This document shows, piece by piece, positions 27,686 through 35,868 of a DNA stretch of 64,000 bases. The number at the start of each line of letters is the position of its first letter. The stretch's first letter is position 1. The stretch is from Rhodococcus pyridinivorans. Its GTDB lineage: Bacteria; Actinomycetota; Actinomycetes; Mycobacteriales; Mycobacteriaceae. Location: contig NZ_FNRX01000002.1 of assembly GCF_900105195.1 (NCBI RefSeq), positions 2,728,001 to 2,792,000 of the forward strand, in the 5' to 3' direction. The notes under the pieces are model-generated. The model worked only from the letters and a program-made list of their open reading frames with translations. It was not told where the DNA came from and did not search any database. A program made the translations under genes and the position numbers.

Positions 27686-29100
27686 AAGGCCACCAGCTTC
27701 CGGCGACGGACGAGGGCGATGAAGAAGGGGGCGCCGATGAGGGCGAGCACGATGCCGACCTGCAGTTCGCCGGGGCGCACCACGATGCGGCCGACGACGT
27801 CGGCGAGGACGAGCAGTGCCCCGCCGAGCAGCCCGGCATAGGGCACGAGCCAGCGGTAGTCGGGGCCGGTGACCGCGCGGGCGATGTGCGGGACGATCAA
27901 TCCGACGAAGGCGATGGGTCCGCAGGCGGCGGTGGCGGCGCCGGTGAGCACGGTGATCGCGGCGATGCCGATCACCCGGGTGGTGACGACGTTGGTGCCG
28001 AGCGAGCGGGCGACGTCCTCGCCGAGGCTGAGCAGGTTCAGGGCCGGGGTGGAGGCGAGCGCGATGAGCAGTCCGACGACGATGAACGGCAACACCTGCC
28101 AGAAGACGTCCATGCCGCGGCCGGCGACGGAGCCGACCACCCAGAAGCGGTAGCCGTCGAGGCTGGTCTGGTCGAGCAGCACGATGGTCTGGATCATCGC
28201 CTGCAGGAAGAACGCCACCGCCGCGCCCGCCAACGCGAGACTGAGCGGACTCGAGCCGCCGTTGCCGATGGACGCGAATCCGAACACCACGATGCTGGCG
28301 AGCGCGGACCCGGCGAAGGCGAACCACAGATACTGCGCCGGGGTGGAGAGCCCGAACAGGTAGATCGACAGCACCACCAGGAAGGCGGCGCCGGCGTTGA
28401 TGCCGAGCAGACCGGCGTCGGCGAGCGGGTTGCGGGTGTGCCCCTGGATCAGTGCGCCGGCGACGCCGAGCGCGGTGCCGACCAGCAGCGCGAGCAGGGT
28501 GCGGGGGATGCGCAGCGAATGCACGATCACGTCGGTTTCGGAGCCGTCGTTGACGACGAGGGCGTGGAAGACCTCCGCGAAGGTCATCGGGCGGGCGCCG
28601 ACGGCGATGCTGGCGAGCGCGCCGAGCACCAGCAGTACGAGCAGCGCGGCCAGGCCGAGCAGGCGCCGGCGGCGCAGGGCGGCGACGTTGCCGTCGGTGG
28701 GGCGCGGGGTGAACTCGTCGTGGCGGGCGTGGCGTTCGGTGACGATCTCGGTGCCGCGGCGCAGCAGGGCACGGCGGGTGCCGGCCGGTCCGGTGGTGGC
28801 GCGGTCGCGCAGCACGAGCCCGGTCCACTGCAGGCCCAGACTTTGGCCGGTGCGGCCGGCGCGGTAGCCGTGGTTCCACCACAGCAGTCCGGCGGCGGCG
28901 GCCAGGGCGGCGCCGCCGAAGACGATGCGGTCGGTCTGGCCGCCGCCGTTGGCGTCGGCGAGGGTGTCGACGACGAGGGCACCGATGAGCAGGGGGATGG
29001 CGAGGAGCGCGAGGTCGCACAGGACGGCGGCGATCCGGCGTCCCGGGCGGGGCGGGGCGGTCGGGTCGGCGTCCGGTGGGGCGTGGGGGGTGACGGTCAC
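27682..29100 (-). CDS. RDD domain-FecCD siderophore permease fusion (FepD-like)
   Basis: A 472-residue protein, about 130 residues longer than a usual FecCD permease. Residues 20-110 look like an RDD membrane domain: [16 protein letters not shown], a second helix, then [22 protein letters not shown]. Residues 145-470 are a full FecCD permease ([29 protein letters not shown], in parts; [15 protein letters not shown]). One frame runs through both without a stop and there is no good start between them, so a real fusion is likely. First gene of the importer operon, with an iron box 80 bases upstream of its start. Confidence 0.85.
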   Translation of the reverse strand: MTVTPHAPPDADPTAPPRPGRRIAAVLCDLALLAIPLLIGALVVDTLADANGGGQTDRIVFGGAALAAAAGLLWWNHGYRAGRTGQSLGLQWTGLVLRDRATTGPAGTRRALLRRGTEIVTERHARHDEFTPRPTDGNVAALRRRRLLGLAALLVLLVLGALASIAVGARPMTFAEVFHALVVNDGSETDVIVHSLRIPRTLLALLVGTALGVAGALIQGHTRNPLADAGLLGINAGAAFLVVLSIYLFGLSTPAQYLWFAFAGSALASIVVFGFASIGNGGSSPLSLALAGAAVAFFLQAMIQTIVLLDQTSLDGYRFWVVGSVAGRGMDVFWQVLPFIVVGLLIALASTPALNLLSLGEDVARSLGTNVVTTRVIGIAAITVLTGAATAACGPIAFVGLIVPHIARAVTGPDYRWLVPYAGLLGGALLVLADVVGRIVVRPGELQVGIVLALIGAPFFIALVRRRKLVAL

Positions 29101-29179
29101 GGGCGCGGGGTGCTCCTCGGGAAGGCGGTGGTGCGGTTCGGGTCGTCGCGGATCGTGGGGAACGCGAAGGCCTTCGGAG

Positions 29180-29198
29180 TTAGGTTACGGAATCCTAT
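29180..29198. promoter_or_regulatory. IdeR/DtxR-like iron box for the importer operon
   Basis: TTAGGTTACGGAATCCTAT matches 14 of 19 positions of the actinobacterial iron-box consensus TTAGGTTAGGCTAACCTAA. It is 80 bases upstream of the RDD-permease start, so the operon should be repressed by Fe-bound IdeR/DmdR. Confidence 0.7.
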
Positions 29199-29246
29199 GT
29201 GCCGACGGGAGTAGGGGATGGGGTTGCGCACACCACCCCCGGATGC

Positions 29247-29265
29247 AATGGTTAGGCTTACCTAA
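29247..29265. promoter_or_regulatory. IdeR/DtxR-like iron box for the FhuF-like gene
   Basis: AATGGTTAGGCTTACCTAA matches about 15 of 19 iron-box positions, with the full core TTAGGC-TTACCTAA. It is 31 bases upstream of the FhuF-like ATG. Two boxes in one divergent spacer indicate joint iron control of both sides. Confidence 0.78.
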
Positions 29266-29296
29266 TCAAGATTCACCGTCGATCAGGAGGTGTCGG

Positions 29297-30013
29297 ATGA
29301 CGACGCTGCTGCTGCCGCCCACGGCGGCACCCGTCCGCCCGTTCGAGGACACGCGCGCTCGGCTGCGCGCACTCGCTGCGGGAGCCCCGCGCGTGTATGC
29401 GGTGGCCTGTATCGACGAAGAACCCCGCCGCCGCTGGTGGTTCCTCGGCGGCGGTGAACGCCAGCAGCGCATCGAGGCGCTCTACGACCGTGCCCTGCTC
29501 GACACCGAGGACCCGCGCATCGCCGTCGAGCAGGTCGCCGGCGCCCTCATCCACGCCGTGGTCGGCCGCGTCCTCGCCCCCTACGCCCTCGAGGGCCGCG
29601 TCTGGGATCCGGGTCTGGACAATCTGTGGCTGCACCAGGACAGCGACGGCTGCATCGACTGGGCCGGTCTCGCCGACGACACCCTGCGGGTGCTGCCCGA
29701 GGACCGCGCCGTCGGGGAACGCGACGTGGTGGTGCTGCCGTGCGAGCAGGCGATGGCAGTGTGGACCGCGCACCGCGCCGCGACCGCGCTCGATGCCGTC
29801 CATCTCGCGCTGCGGTCCCTCGTCCCGCTCGACCGGAACCGCTTCTGGGCGATCGTCGGGCGCACCGTCGTCACCGGCGCCGCCCAGCTACCCGTGCTCG
29901 GTGGTGCCTCCCGCCGTACCGCCGCGCGCCGCGGTCAGGCATTGCTCGACGCCTTCGTCGCCGCCGGCTATCCCGTCCGAGGCCTTGCCGGATTAGGGCA
30001 GCCTTCCCTATAA
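29297..30013 (+). CDS. FhuF-like iron-uptake-associated protein
   Basis: A 238-residue soluble protein. The middle (VAGALIHAVVGRVLAPYALEG) and the end (SRRTAARRGQALLDAFVAAGYPV) resemble FhuF-like ferric-siderophore reductases, but the C-terminal CC-x10-C-x2-C iron-sulfur motif is missing, so a reductase role is unproven. It diverges from the importer operon and carries its own iron box, which supports a part in siderophore handling. ATG at 29297 with AGGAGG at 29285-29290. Its stop codon lies inside a second promoter. Confidence 0.6.
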   Translation: MTTLLLPPTAAPVRPFEDTRARLRALAAGAPRVYAVACIDEEPRRRWWFLGGGERQQRIEALYDRALLDTEDPRIAVEQVAGALIHAVVGRVLAPYALEGRVWDPGLDNLWLHQDSDGCIDWAGLADDTLRVLPEDRAVGERDVVVLPCEQAMAVWTAHRAATALDAVHLALRSLVPLDRNRFWAIVGRTVVTGAAQLPVLGGASRRTAARRGQALLDAFVAAGYPVRGLAGLGQPSL

Positions 30014-30014
30014 T
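29985..30014 (+). promoter_or_regulatory. strong promoter overlapping a third iron-box-like site
   Basis: TTGCCG at 29985-29990 and a perfect TATAAT at 30009-30014 with an 18-base spacer. The sequence TTAGGGCAGCCTTCCCTAT (29993-30011), 13 of 19 to the iron-box consensus, fills the spacer, where a repressor would block RNA polymerase. It straddles the stop codon of the FhuF-like gene (30011-30013), so the transcript starts beyond it. What it transcribes is discussed under the candidate RNA. Confidence 0.55.
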
Positions 30015-30019
30015 CGAAT

Positions 30020-30120
30020 CCGTTCCGACTGCCGGACCGCAGCGGAGTCCTGAGGGCTGCAGTGACTCCCGGTCCCTTCCCGCGGCGGGCCTCACATCCA
30101 TGTGGGGCCCGCCGTCGTGT
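30020..30120 (+). ncRNA. candidate structured, iron-controlled small RNA
   Basis: A region of about 100 bases between the promoter above and the decayed TetR gene that has no plausible reading frame. It can form nested stems: GGACC (30034-30038) with GGTCC (30071-30075), enclosing GGAGTC (30044-30049) with GACTCC (30064-30069). A strong hairpin follows at 30083-30114. GCAGC (30039-30043) and GCTGC (30056-30060) offer an alternative pairing. It matches no RNA family I know. It could equally be the leader of a lost gene or of the pseudogene. Confidence 0.35.
30083..30114 (+). terminator. strong hairpin, probable terminator
   Basis: CGGCGGGCCTCACAT, a 2-base loop, ATGTGGGGCCCGCCG: a 15-bp stem with one G-U pair. 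It would end either the FhuF-like transcript or the candidate small RNA. Confidence 0.65.
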
Positions 30121-30161
30121 GTCCGGAGCACCCCGCGCCCGGCGTGCACGGCAATTCGGTC

Positions 30162-30573
30162 ATGGACGACGCCGGTGCCCGCTTCACACGACGCCGGAGC
30201 GAACTCGGCCCCGACGCCACCCCCCGTGAGGCGATCCGCGCGGTCCTGACGGGACTGCTGCCCCTCGACGAGCAACGACGCGAGGAGACCCTGGTGCTCG
30301 GCGCGTTCGGATGGTCTGCGATCACCGGCGGGGGGCATCACCGCCGAGGACACCTTCGCGGCGCCGCGCGCCCTGGCGACCATCGTCGCCGACCAACTCC
30401 GGCGGACACGCACCGGCGAGGACGCCGGTGATCCGGAAGCGGGCGCCGATCTCGTCGTCATGGCAGCGGGGGGACTGGCGCAGGGCATGCTGCAGGGATA
30501 CTCGACCTCACGGACACCGCTCGACCTCGTCGAGCATCTTCTCGACCGTGTCCTGGGAAGCACCGAGAGATGA
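30162..30573 (+). pseudogene. TetR-family regulator remnant, truncated and frameshifted
   Basis: Translation from 30162 gives the C-terminal ligand-binding part of a TetR-type regulator (ATPREAIRAVLTGLLPLDEQ, then VLGAFGWSAITGG). At the six-G run near 30331-30336 the frame must shift by one base to continue as GITAEDTFAAPRALATIVADQL and end with LVEHLLDRVLGSTER at 30573. No DNA-binding helix-turn-helix is found upstream in any frame. So the 5' part is deleted and the rest has a frameshift; a sequencing error could explain the frameshift but not the missing HTH. Its stop overlaps the next ATG by four bases, a trace of an old operon. Confidence 0.65.
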
Positions 30574-31055
30574 CCACCCTGTGGATGATCGAAGACCTCG
30601 AACCGTGGCCCGACCCGCCTGCTCCCGGCCAGGTGTGTGAACCGACCACCTCCTGGATCACACCGGGCGCGAGCGACTGCATCCGCGAACTCGCGCGGCA
30701 CGTGCCCGCCCGGGTCGAGCAGATCACCGTCGACGATCGGGTCGAGCTGCTCGCCCATCTCGGTCACGGCTTCACCACCGTGCTGCCACCGCAGCTCGAC
30801 ACCCTCGGTGACGTCGTGCTCACGGGGCATCTGGTGTGGGACCGCTATCTGTGGATGCTGTACCGCATCCGACCGCACGGGCGCGCCCGGGTCGCCGAAC
30901 GGCATCCGGTGATCCAACGAACCAGGAGGATTCCGACCGCGGACGCGGGTTGGTACGGCGTCGAGTACGAGGGCCCGCGGACCGTGCACCGGTTCGGGCC
31001 GATCCCCGACGGCCACTCGATCGTCGCCTACGCGCTGCTGGTGACCCTGCAGTGA
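30570..31055 (+). CDS. hypothetical protein
   Basis: A 161-residue soluble protein I do not recognise. It is rich in Trp, His and Pro; LGHGFTTVLPPQLDTLGDVVLTGHL and YGVEYEGPRTVHRFGPIPDGHSIVAYAL (each in parts) look like beta strands of a compact fold. There is no signal peptide or membrane segment. The ATG overlaps the TetR-remnant stop by four bases (ATGA), so it was once translated with the regulator and its expression may now depend on the promoter at 29985 or on a weak one inside the pseudogene. Confidence 0.6.
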   Translation: MTTLWMIEDLEPWPDPPAPGQVCEPTTSWITPGASDCIRELARHVPARVEQITVDDRVELLAHLGHGFTTVLPPQLDTLGDVVLTGHLVWDRYLWMLYRIRPHGRARVAERHPVIQRTRRIPTADAGWYGVEYEGPRTVHRFGPIPDGHSIVAYALLVTLQ

Positions 31056-31173
31056 CCACCCCGCTTGCCACGGTCGGAGGTGGGCCGGCCGAAAACCGCC
31101 ATGTCCTACCATCGTTCGACGGCCACCTGTCCCGGCGGCCGGTCGAGACCACGCACGAACAAGGGAAGCCCGT

Positions 31174-31623
31174 ATGAGCGACCAGTCCACCTCCGCCCCG
31201 GCCCAGCACGACGTGCAGGCGATCAACGCCGTCAACGACACCGGCTTCAACACTGCCCTCGGCCTCGAGTTCGTCGAACTCGGCCCCGATCTCGCGCGAG
31301 CCCGGTGGACGATCACCCCCACGCAGCACCAGCCCTACGGCATCGTGCACGGCGGGGTGTACTGCGCGGTGATCGAGACCGTCGCCAGCGTCGCCGGCGC
31401 CAACTGGTTGGGGGACAAGGGCAACGTCGTCGGGGTCAACAACAACACCGACTTCCTCCGCGCCACCCGCGAAGGGGTCCTCACCGCGACCGGCACCCCG
31501 GTCCACCGCGGCCGCACCCAGCAGGTGTGGCGGGTGGAGATCGTCGACGAGCAGGACCGTCTCGTCGCGCAGGGACAGGTGCGCCTGGCGAACATCACGA
31601 ACGCGGACCGCATCGGGCACTGA
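31174..31623 (+). CDS. hotdog-fold thioesterase (PaaI/YdiI type)
   Basis: A 149-residue acyl-CoA thioesterase of the PaaI-like hotdog family. The HGGVYCAVIETVASVAGANWL helix (in parts) follows the active-site YGIVHGG loop, and NNNTDFLRATREG is the typical substrate loop. Probably hydrolyses an aryl- or acyl-CoA. ATG at 31174 with AAGGGA upstream. Equivalent to Rv1847, which follows blaI in M. tuberculosis; here the iron-uptake genes have been inserted between them. Confidence 0.88.
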   Translation: MSDQSTSAPAQHDVQAINAVNDTGFNTALGLEFVELGPDLARARWTITPTQHQPYGIVHGGVYCAVIETVASVAGANWLGDKGNVVGVNNNTDFLRATREGVLTATGTPVHRGRTQQVWRVEIVDEQDRLVAQGQVRLANITNADRIGH

Positions 31624-31634
31624 CCCTGTAGCCG

Positions 31635-31674
31635 GGCGGCTCCGGCCGGGACACCGCGCCCGGCCGGAGCCGCC
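31635..31674. terminator. bidirectional terminator between thioesterase and ndh
   Basis: GGCGGCTCCGGCCGGG, an 8-base loop, CCCGGCCGGAGCCGCC: a 16-bp perfect stem between two convergent genes, 12 bases after the thioesterase stop and 6 bases beyond the ndh stop. Confidence 0.85.
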
Positions 31675-31679
31675 GACGG

Positions 31680-33119
31680 TCAGCCCGCAGCCTGCGTCCC
31701 GCCGCGGCCCTGCCCGGCCGGCGCCTGTGCGGAGCGGTCCCCGCCCTTCGTCGCGCTCTCGCCGTTCTGCGAGTCGCCGTCGGGTTCGTCCGCGCGCATG
31801 TGCTCGAGCGCGATCCGCGCGAACACCTGCTGCTCGGTCGCGGCCATCTCGTTGCGGCCGGTGGAGAAGAACGCCTGCGCCCACGACAACAGCGTCGACA
31901 GCTTCGACGAGAACCCCACCAGATACAGCAGGTGGATGAACAACCACGCCACCCAGCCGAGGAACCCGCTGATCTCGAGTTTGCCGACCTTCGCGACCGC
32001 ACTGAACCGCGAGATGGTCGCCATGCTGCCCTTGTCGAAATACTTGAACGGTTCCCGATGGGTCGGGTCGGCGCCGTCGAGGGAGGCGATGATCTGCCGG
32101 GCCGCGTACTTGCCGCCCTGCATCGCCACCTGCGCCAGACCGGGCAGCTTGTTCAGCGACATCATGTCGCCGATGACGAACACGTTCGGATGCCCCGGCA
32201 ATGTCAGATCCGGCAGCACCTCCACCCGCCCCGCCCGGTCGACCTGCGCCCCGGACTGCTCGGCGAGCTGCTTGCCGAGCGGACTGGCCGACACGCCCGC
32301 CGACCACACCTTGCACTGCGACTCGATGCGCCGCTGCGAACCGTCCTTCTCCTTGACGACGAGACCGTCGGCGTCGACATCGGTGACCATCGCGCCGAGC
32401 TGGATCTCCACCCCGAGCCGCTCGAGGGTGTTACGGGCCTTGCGGCTGAGTTTGCCGCCGTAGACCGGCAACACATCGGAGGCGCCGTCGAGCAGCACCA
32501 CCCGCGCCTCGGTCGGATCGATGTTGCGGAAGGTGCCCTTGAGGGTGCGGCGTGAGAGCTCGGCGATCTGCCCGGCCAGCTCCACCCCGGTCGGACCGGC
32601 ACCGACCACCACGAAGGTCAGCAACCGGGCGCGTTCGTCGTGATCGTGGGACAGTTCGGCCTGCTCGAACGCCCCGAGGATCCGGCCGCGCAGCTCGAGG
32701 GCGTCGTCGATGGTCTTCATGCCCGGCGCGAACTCGGCGAACTGGTCGTTGCCGAAGTAGGACTGGCCGGCGCCGGCGGCGACGATGAGACTGTCGAAGG
32801 GCGTGGTGGTGTAGCGCTCGAGGAACCGGGAGGTCACCGTCCGGTTCTCCAGGTCGATCCTCTCGACGTCCCCGAGCAGCACCTGCGCGTTCTTCTGTTT
32901 GCGCAGCACCATGCGGGTCGCGGGGGCGATGTCGCCGACCGACAGGATGCCCGTGGCCACCTGGTACAGCAACGGCTGGAACAAGTGATGGGTGGTGCGC
33001 GCCACGAGCGTGACGTCCACATCGGCACGAGCCAGGGCCTGGGTCCCGAACAGCCCACCGAAACCGGATCCGATCACGACCACACGATGACGGCGGGGTT
33101 CGGTCTGCTCGACGCTCAT
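31680..33119 (-). CDS. ndh: type II NADH dehydrogenase
   Basis: A 479-residue NAD(P)/FAD oxidoreductase that passes electrons from NADH to menaquinone without proton pumping. FAD motif VVIGSGFGGLFGTQAL at the start, NAD motif VVVGAGPTGVELAGQIAE near 170, FAD-binding VFVIGDMM near 305, then a C-terminal membrane-association helix (GWVAWLFIHLLYLVGF). A disordered Gly/Ala/Asp-rich tail of about 40 residues follows. Start at 33119 with AAGGAG upstream. It resembles mycobacterial Ndh (Rv1854c); the urease genes that precede it there are absent. Confidence 0.93.
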   Translation of the reverse strand: MSVEQTEPRRHRVVVIGSGFGGLFGTQALARADVDVTLVARTTHHLFQPLLYQVATGILSVGDIAPATRMVLRKQKNAQVLLGDVERIDLENRTVTSRFLERYTTTPFDSLIVAAGAGQSYFGNDQFAEFAPGMKTIDDALELRGRILGAFEQAELSHDHDERARLLTFVVVGAGPTGVELAGQIAELSRRTLKGTFRNIDPTEARVVLLDGASDVLPVYGGKLSRKARNTLERLGVEIQLGAMVTDVDADGLVVKEKDGSQRRIESQCKVWSAGVSASPLGKQLAEQSGAQVDRAGRVEVLPDLTLPGHPNVFVIGDMMSLNKLPGLAQVAMQGGKYAARQIIASLDGADPTHREPFKYFDKGSMATISRFSAVAKVGKLEISGFLGWVAWLFIHLLYLVGFSSKLSTLLSWAQAFFSTGRNEMAATEQQVFARIALEHMRADEPDGDSQNGESATKGGDRSAQAPAGQGRGGTQAAG

Positions 33120-33198
33120 GGATGCTCCTTCACGTTGCCGGATGGATCTTGTCCCCAGTCTTGCAGTTGCCGCGCCCGCCCACAGCGCAACCGACGAG

Positions 33199-34242
33199 CT
33201 AGCCCGGCCCGTCGCCGAGCGACCCGAGCAGCCCGTAGACGGGGTTGTGCCGGGCGGCGTGCCGCACCGCATCGTTGGTCGCCGAGGTGTACACCTGCAC
33301 GGTCTGCAACGACCGGTGCCCGAGCAGCTGCTGCAACTCGACCATCGTTGCGCCGCTGTCGGCCAGGCTCGTCGCGAAGGTGTGCCGCAGCGCGTGGGCG
33401 AGCGCACCGCGTTTGCGTTCGGACTCGATACCCGCGCGGCGGTAGATGCGCCGCACCCGGTACTGCAGGGTGCCGCGGGTGATGCGTTTGCCGTCCGCGC
33501 CGACGAACAGCGGGTCGGCCGGGTCGTGCCGCTCCCACACGGGCAACTCGTCGCGGTCGCGGGTGCGGCGCCGCGCGGCGGGGAAGCGGGCGTAGCGTTC
33601 CTCGAGATAGGCGGTGACGATCGCCGTCCAGCTGTCTTCGAGGGGGATCTCCCGTTCGATCGCGCCCTTGCCGAGCACCCGCAGCACCGGTGCCCGGCAG
33701 CCACCGAGGATGCTGCCCACATCGAGCCGGATCAACTCGTCGGAGCGGATCCCGGTGAGCAGCAGGGTCGCGATGAGCGCGAGATCGCGTTGCGGCCAGT
33801 CCCGCGCCGACTCCGCGGGGCGTTGCGCCTCCACGGTGACGGTGTCGACGAGTTGGTTGATCGCGGTGGGGGAGAACGCCTTCGGGGTGTGCTGTGGTTT
33901 CTTGGGCTGCGCGATCGAGGCCATCGGGTTGCCTTCCGACACCCCTTCGGAGACGAGGAAGTTGCAGAAGTTGTTCCACACCGACCAGGCGCGGCGCACC
34001 GACGCCGGTTGCCGCTCGGCGGCGAACGCCGCGAATGCCGACCGCAGCCCGCGTACCGTCACGTCCCCGAGCGTCAGCGCGTCCTGCGGCACCGCGCAGG
34101 TCGCGGCGAGATGCGCGCGCACCGCGTGCAGGTCGAGCCGGTAGGCCTTGATGGTGTGCGGAGACCGTTTCGCGGTCTGCAAGGTCTCCAGATACGACCC
34201 GATCCAGTCCGACAATCCCGGCTCGGTCGCGCTGCCCGCCAC
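33199..34242 (-). CDS. tyrosine-type site-specific recombinase (XerC/D-like)
   Basis: A 347-residue integrase-family protein. N-terminal SAM-like DNA-binding domain (LSDWIGSYLETLQTAKRSPHTIKAYRLDL in parts), then a catalytic domain with Arg in LLLTGIRSDEL, HALRHTFAT, LGHRSLQTVQVYT with the nucleophilic tyrosine. All R-H-R-H-Y positions are present, so it should be active. GTG at 34242 with GGGAGG upstream; a longer frame upstream has no similarity. No tRNA, attachment duplication or excisionase gene was seen nearby, so it is an orphan recombinase. Confidence 0.88.
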   Translation of the reverse strand: MAGSATEPGLSDWIGSYLETLQTAKRSPHTIKAYRLDLHAVRAHLAATCAVPQDALTLGDVTVRGLRSAFAAFAAERQPASVRRAWSVWNNFCNFLVSEGVSEGNPMASIAQPKKPQHTPKAFSPTAINQLVDTVTVEAQRPAESARDWPQRDLALIATLLLTGIRSDELIRLDVGSILGGCRAPVLRVLGKGAIEREIPLEDSWTAIVTAYLEERYARFPAARRRTRDRDELPVWERHDPADPLFVGADGKRITRGTLQYRVRRIYRRAGIESERKRGALAHALRHTFATSLADSGATMVELQQLLGHRSLQTVQVYTSATNDAVRHAARHNPVYGLLGSLGDGPG

Positions 34243-34393
34243 GATGCCCCTCCCGTGAAGATCCGCTCGTACAGATGTGCGAGTCCAGTGTGACAGCAGG
34301 GACCGACGGGACAGCAGAGACCGCGTCCGGATTCGGGGAGACCGGCGCCGGGTACGCGATGGACAACCGGCCGTTCGTGGAGAGGAGCACCCC

Positions 34394-34618
34394 ATGCCCG
34401 CAGGCGATGTCGAGACGTTCCACCAGGACGGATCCTGGCACAACCGCATCGAGGGCTCGAGCGACCTGCTCGGCACCTATCCCACCCGCGAGGAGGCCGT
34501 CGCCGCCGGCCGCGACGAGGCGCGCCGCCGCAAGGTCGAACACCTTGTCCACAACCTCGACGGGACGATCGGCGAACGCAACACCTACGGTCACGACCCG
34601 CGCGACATCCCGGGCTGA
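34394..34618 (+). CDS. DUF2188 small protein
   Basis: A 74-residue protein of the DUF2188 type: DVETFHQDGSWHNRIEGSS, then TREEAVAAGRDEARRRKVEHLVHNLDG (in parts), with the typical HN-x-DGxI block near the end. Such proteins are small, soluble and of unknown function. ATG at 34394 with GAGGAG at 34382-34387. It diverges from the recombinase and converges with fic. Confidence 0.8.
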   Translation: MPAGDVETFHQDGSWHNRIEGSSDLLGTYPTREEAVAAGRDEARRRKVEHLVHNLDGTIGERNTYGHDPRDIPG

Positions 34619-34663
34619 TCGACCCCGAACCGACCGTCGCCGGGGCGATCGATACCGAGGAGG

Positions 34664-35860
34664 TCAGTCGCGGCGGCGTTTGGCGCGCGCGGCGAACTCG
34701 TCGAGCACCCGCACCACATCCTTGGCCTGCCAGATGCGATTGCGGCGCCCCTCGGTGATCTGCGTGAGGATCCCCGCGTCCACCAGCCGATCGATGGCGA
34801 TCTGCGCGTTGGCGCCGGTCACCGACAAGGCCGCGGCGGCCGACCGGTTGTCGATCACCGGCTGGCGCAGCAGTACGTCCGAGAGCCGGTGCACTGCCGA
34901 ATCCCGCCGCGCCGTCACCCGGGACCGCCACAGCTCGCGTACCGCCTCGAGATCGGCGACGAGCGTGCGGCCGTTGGCGACCGCCGCGAACGACGCGTCG
35001 ACGATCGAGTGCACGATCGGCCCGATGTCCCCGGCGCGGTAGGCGCCGAGCGCATCGAAGTACTCCCCGGTGTTGTGCAACAGGCCCGCCGAGACCGGCA
35101 CGGCGACACTGCGGGTGAGCTGCCCGCCGCGCAACATCGCCTGGATCAGCGCGCGACCCACCCGGCCGTTGCCGTCCGGGAACGGGTGGATGGTCTCGAA
35201 CTGCGCGTGCGCGACCGCGATCTGCGCGACCACCGGCAGATCCACCCGGTGGGCGAAGGCCACCAGATCGTCGATCAGCTCGGGCACCCGCGCGTAGTGC
35301 GGGGGCACGAACTGCGCGGTGTGCGGGCCCAGGCTGCCCCCGCCGATCCACACCTGCTGGGTGCGCCACCGTCCCGCGATGGTCGGATCGTCGTACTCGA
35401 GCAGCGCGTGGTGCATCCGCAGGATCGCGGCGGCGTCGATCGCATCGGACAATTCGAGCGCCGCGCGCATCGCCCGCACGTTGCCGACGATCAGGCGAGC
35501 GTTGCGGGAGGCGTGTTCGCCGAGTTCGGCGAGCGCGATCTGCCGCGCCCCGCTGGAGAGGTTCTCGATCTCCGAACTCGACGCGCTCTCGGTGCGCAGC
35601 AGGATGGAGGCGAACGGGGCGGTGATATGCCCGACCTCGACATCGAAGCGGGTCAGTTCCGTCGCGGCTTCCTCGGTGAGGGCCTGCAGTTCGCCGTCGA
35701 GCGGGAGGGGCCGGTGGGCGATGAGCGGGGGGACCGCGGCGCGGTAGGGGCCGGTGGTCAGGCGTTTCTCCCGCCGCGAGCCGTAGGCATCGCTGCTCAC
35801 CCACGGGTGCTGTTCGTAGGTGACCGCGGGCCAGCCGGACGCGACGTCAACCGATGCCAT
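34664..35860 (-). CDS. Fic-family protein (class II, with C-terminal winged helix)
   Basis: A 398-residue Fic protein that probably transfers AMP, or another nucleotide part, onto a target. The catalytic motif HPFPDGNGRVGR is intact near residue 215. An inhibitory helix precedes it (residues 95-100, SSEIEN, the [S/T]xxxE[G/N] form), which makes it self-inhibited class II. The C-terminus (about 320-385; SAAAALSVTGANAQIAIDRLVDAGIL in parts) looks like a winged helix-turn-helix. Eight bases upstream of the start lies a perfect 14-bp palindrome, so autoregulation is likely. No antitoxin gene is adjacent. Confidence 0.9.
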   Translation of the reverse strand: MASVDVASGWPAVTYEQHPWVSSDAYGSRREKRLTTGPYRAAVPPLIAHRPLPLDGELQALTEEAATELTRFDVEVGHITAPFASILLRTESASSSEIENLSSGARQIALAELGEHASRNARLIVGNVRAMRAALELSDAIDAAAILRMHHALLEYDDPTIAGRWRTQQVWIGGGSLGPHTAQFVPPHYARVPELIDDLVAFAHRVDLPVVAQIAVAHAQFETIHPFPDGNGRVGRALIQAMLRGGQLTRSVAVPVSAGLLHNTGEYFDALGAYRAGDIGPIVHSIVDASFAAVANGRTLVADLEAVRELWRSRVTARRDSAVHRLSDVLLRQPVIDNRSAAAALSVTGANAQIAIDRLVDAGILTQITEGRRNRIWQAKDVVRVLDEFAARAKRRRD

Positions 35861-35868
35861 CCCCGGAA

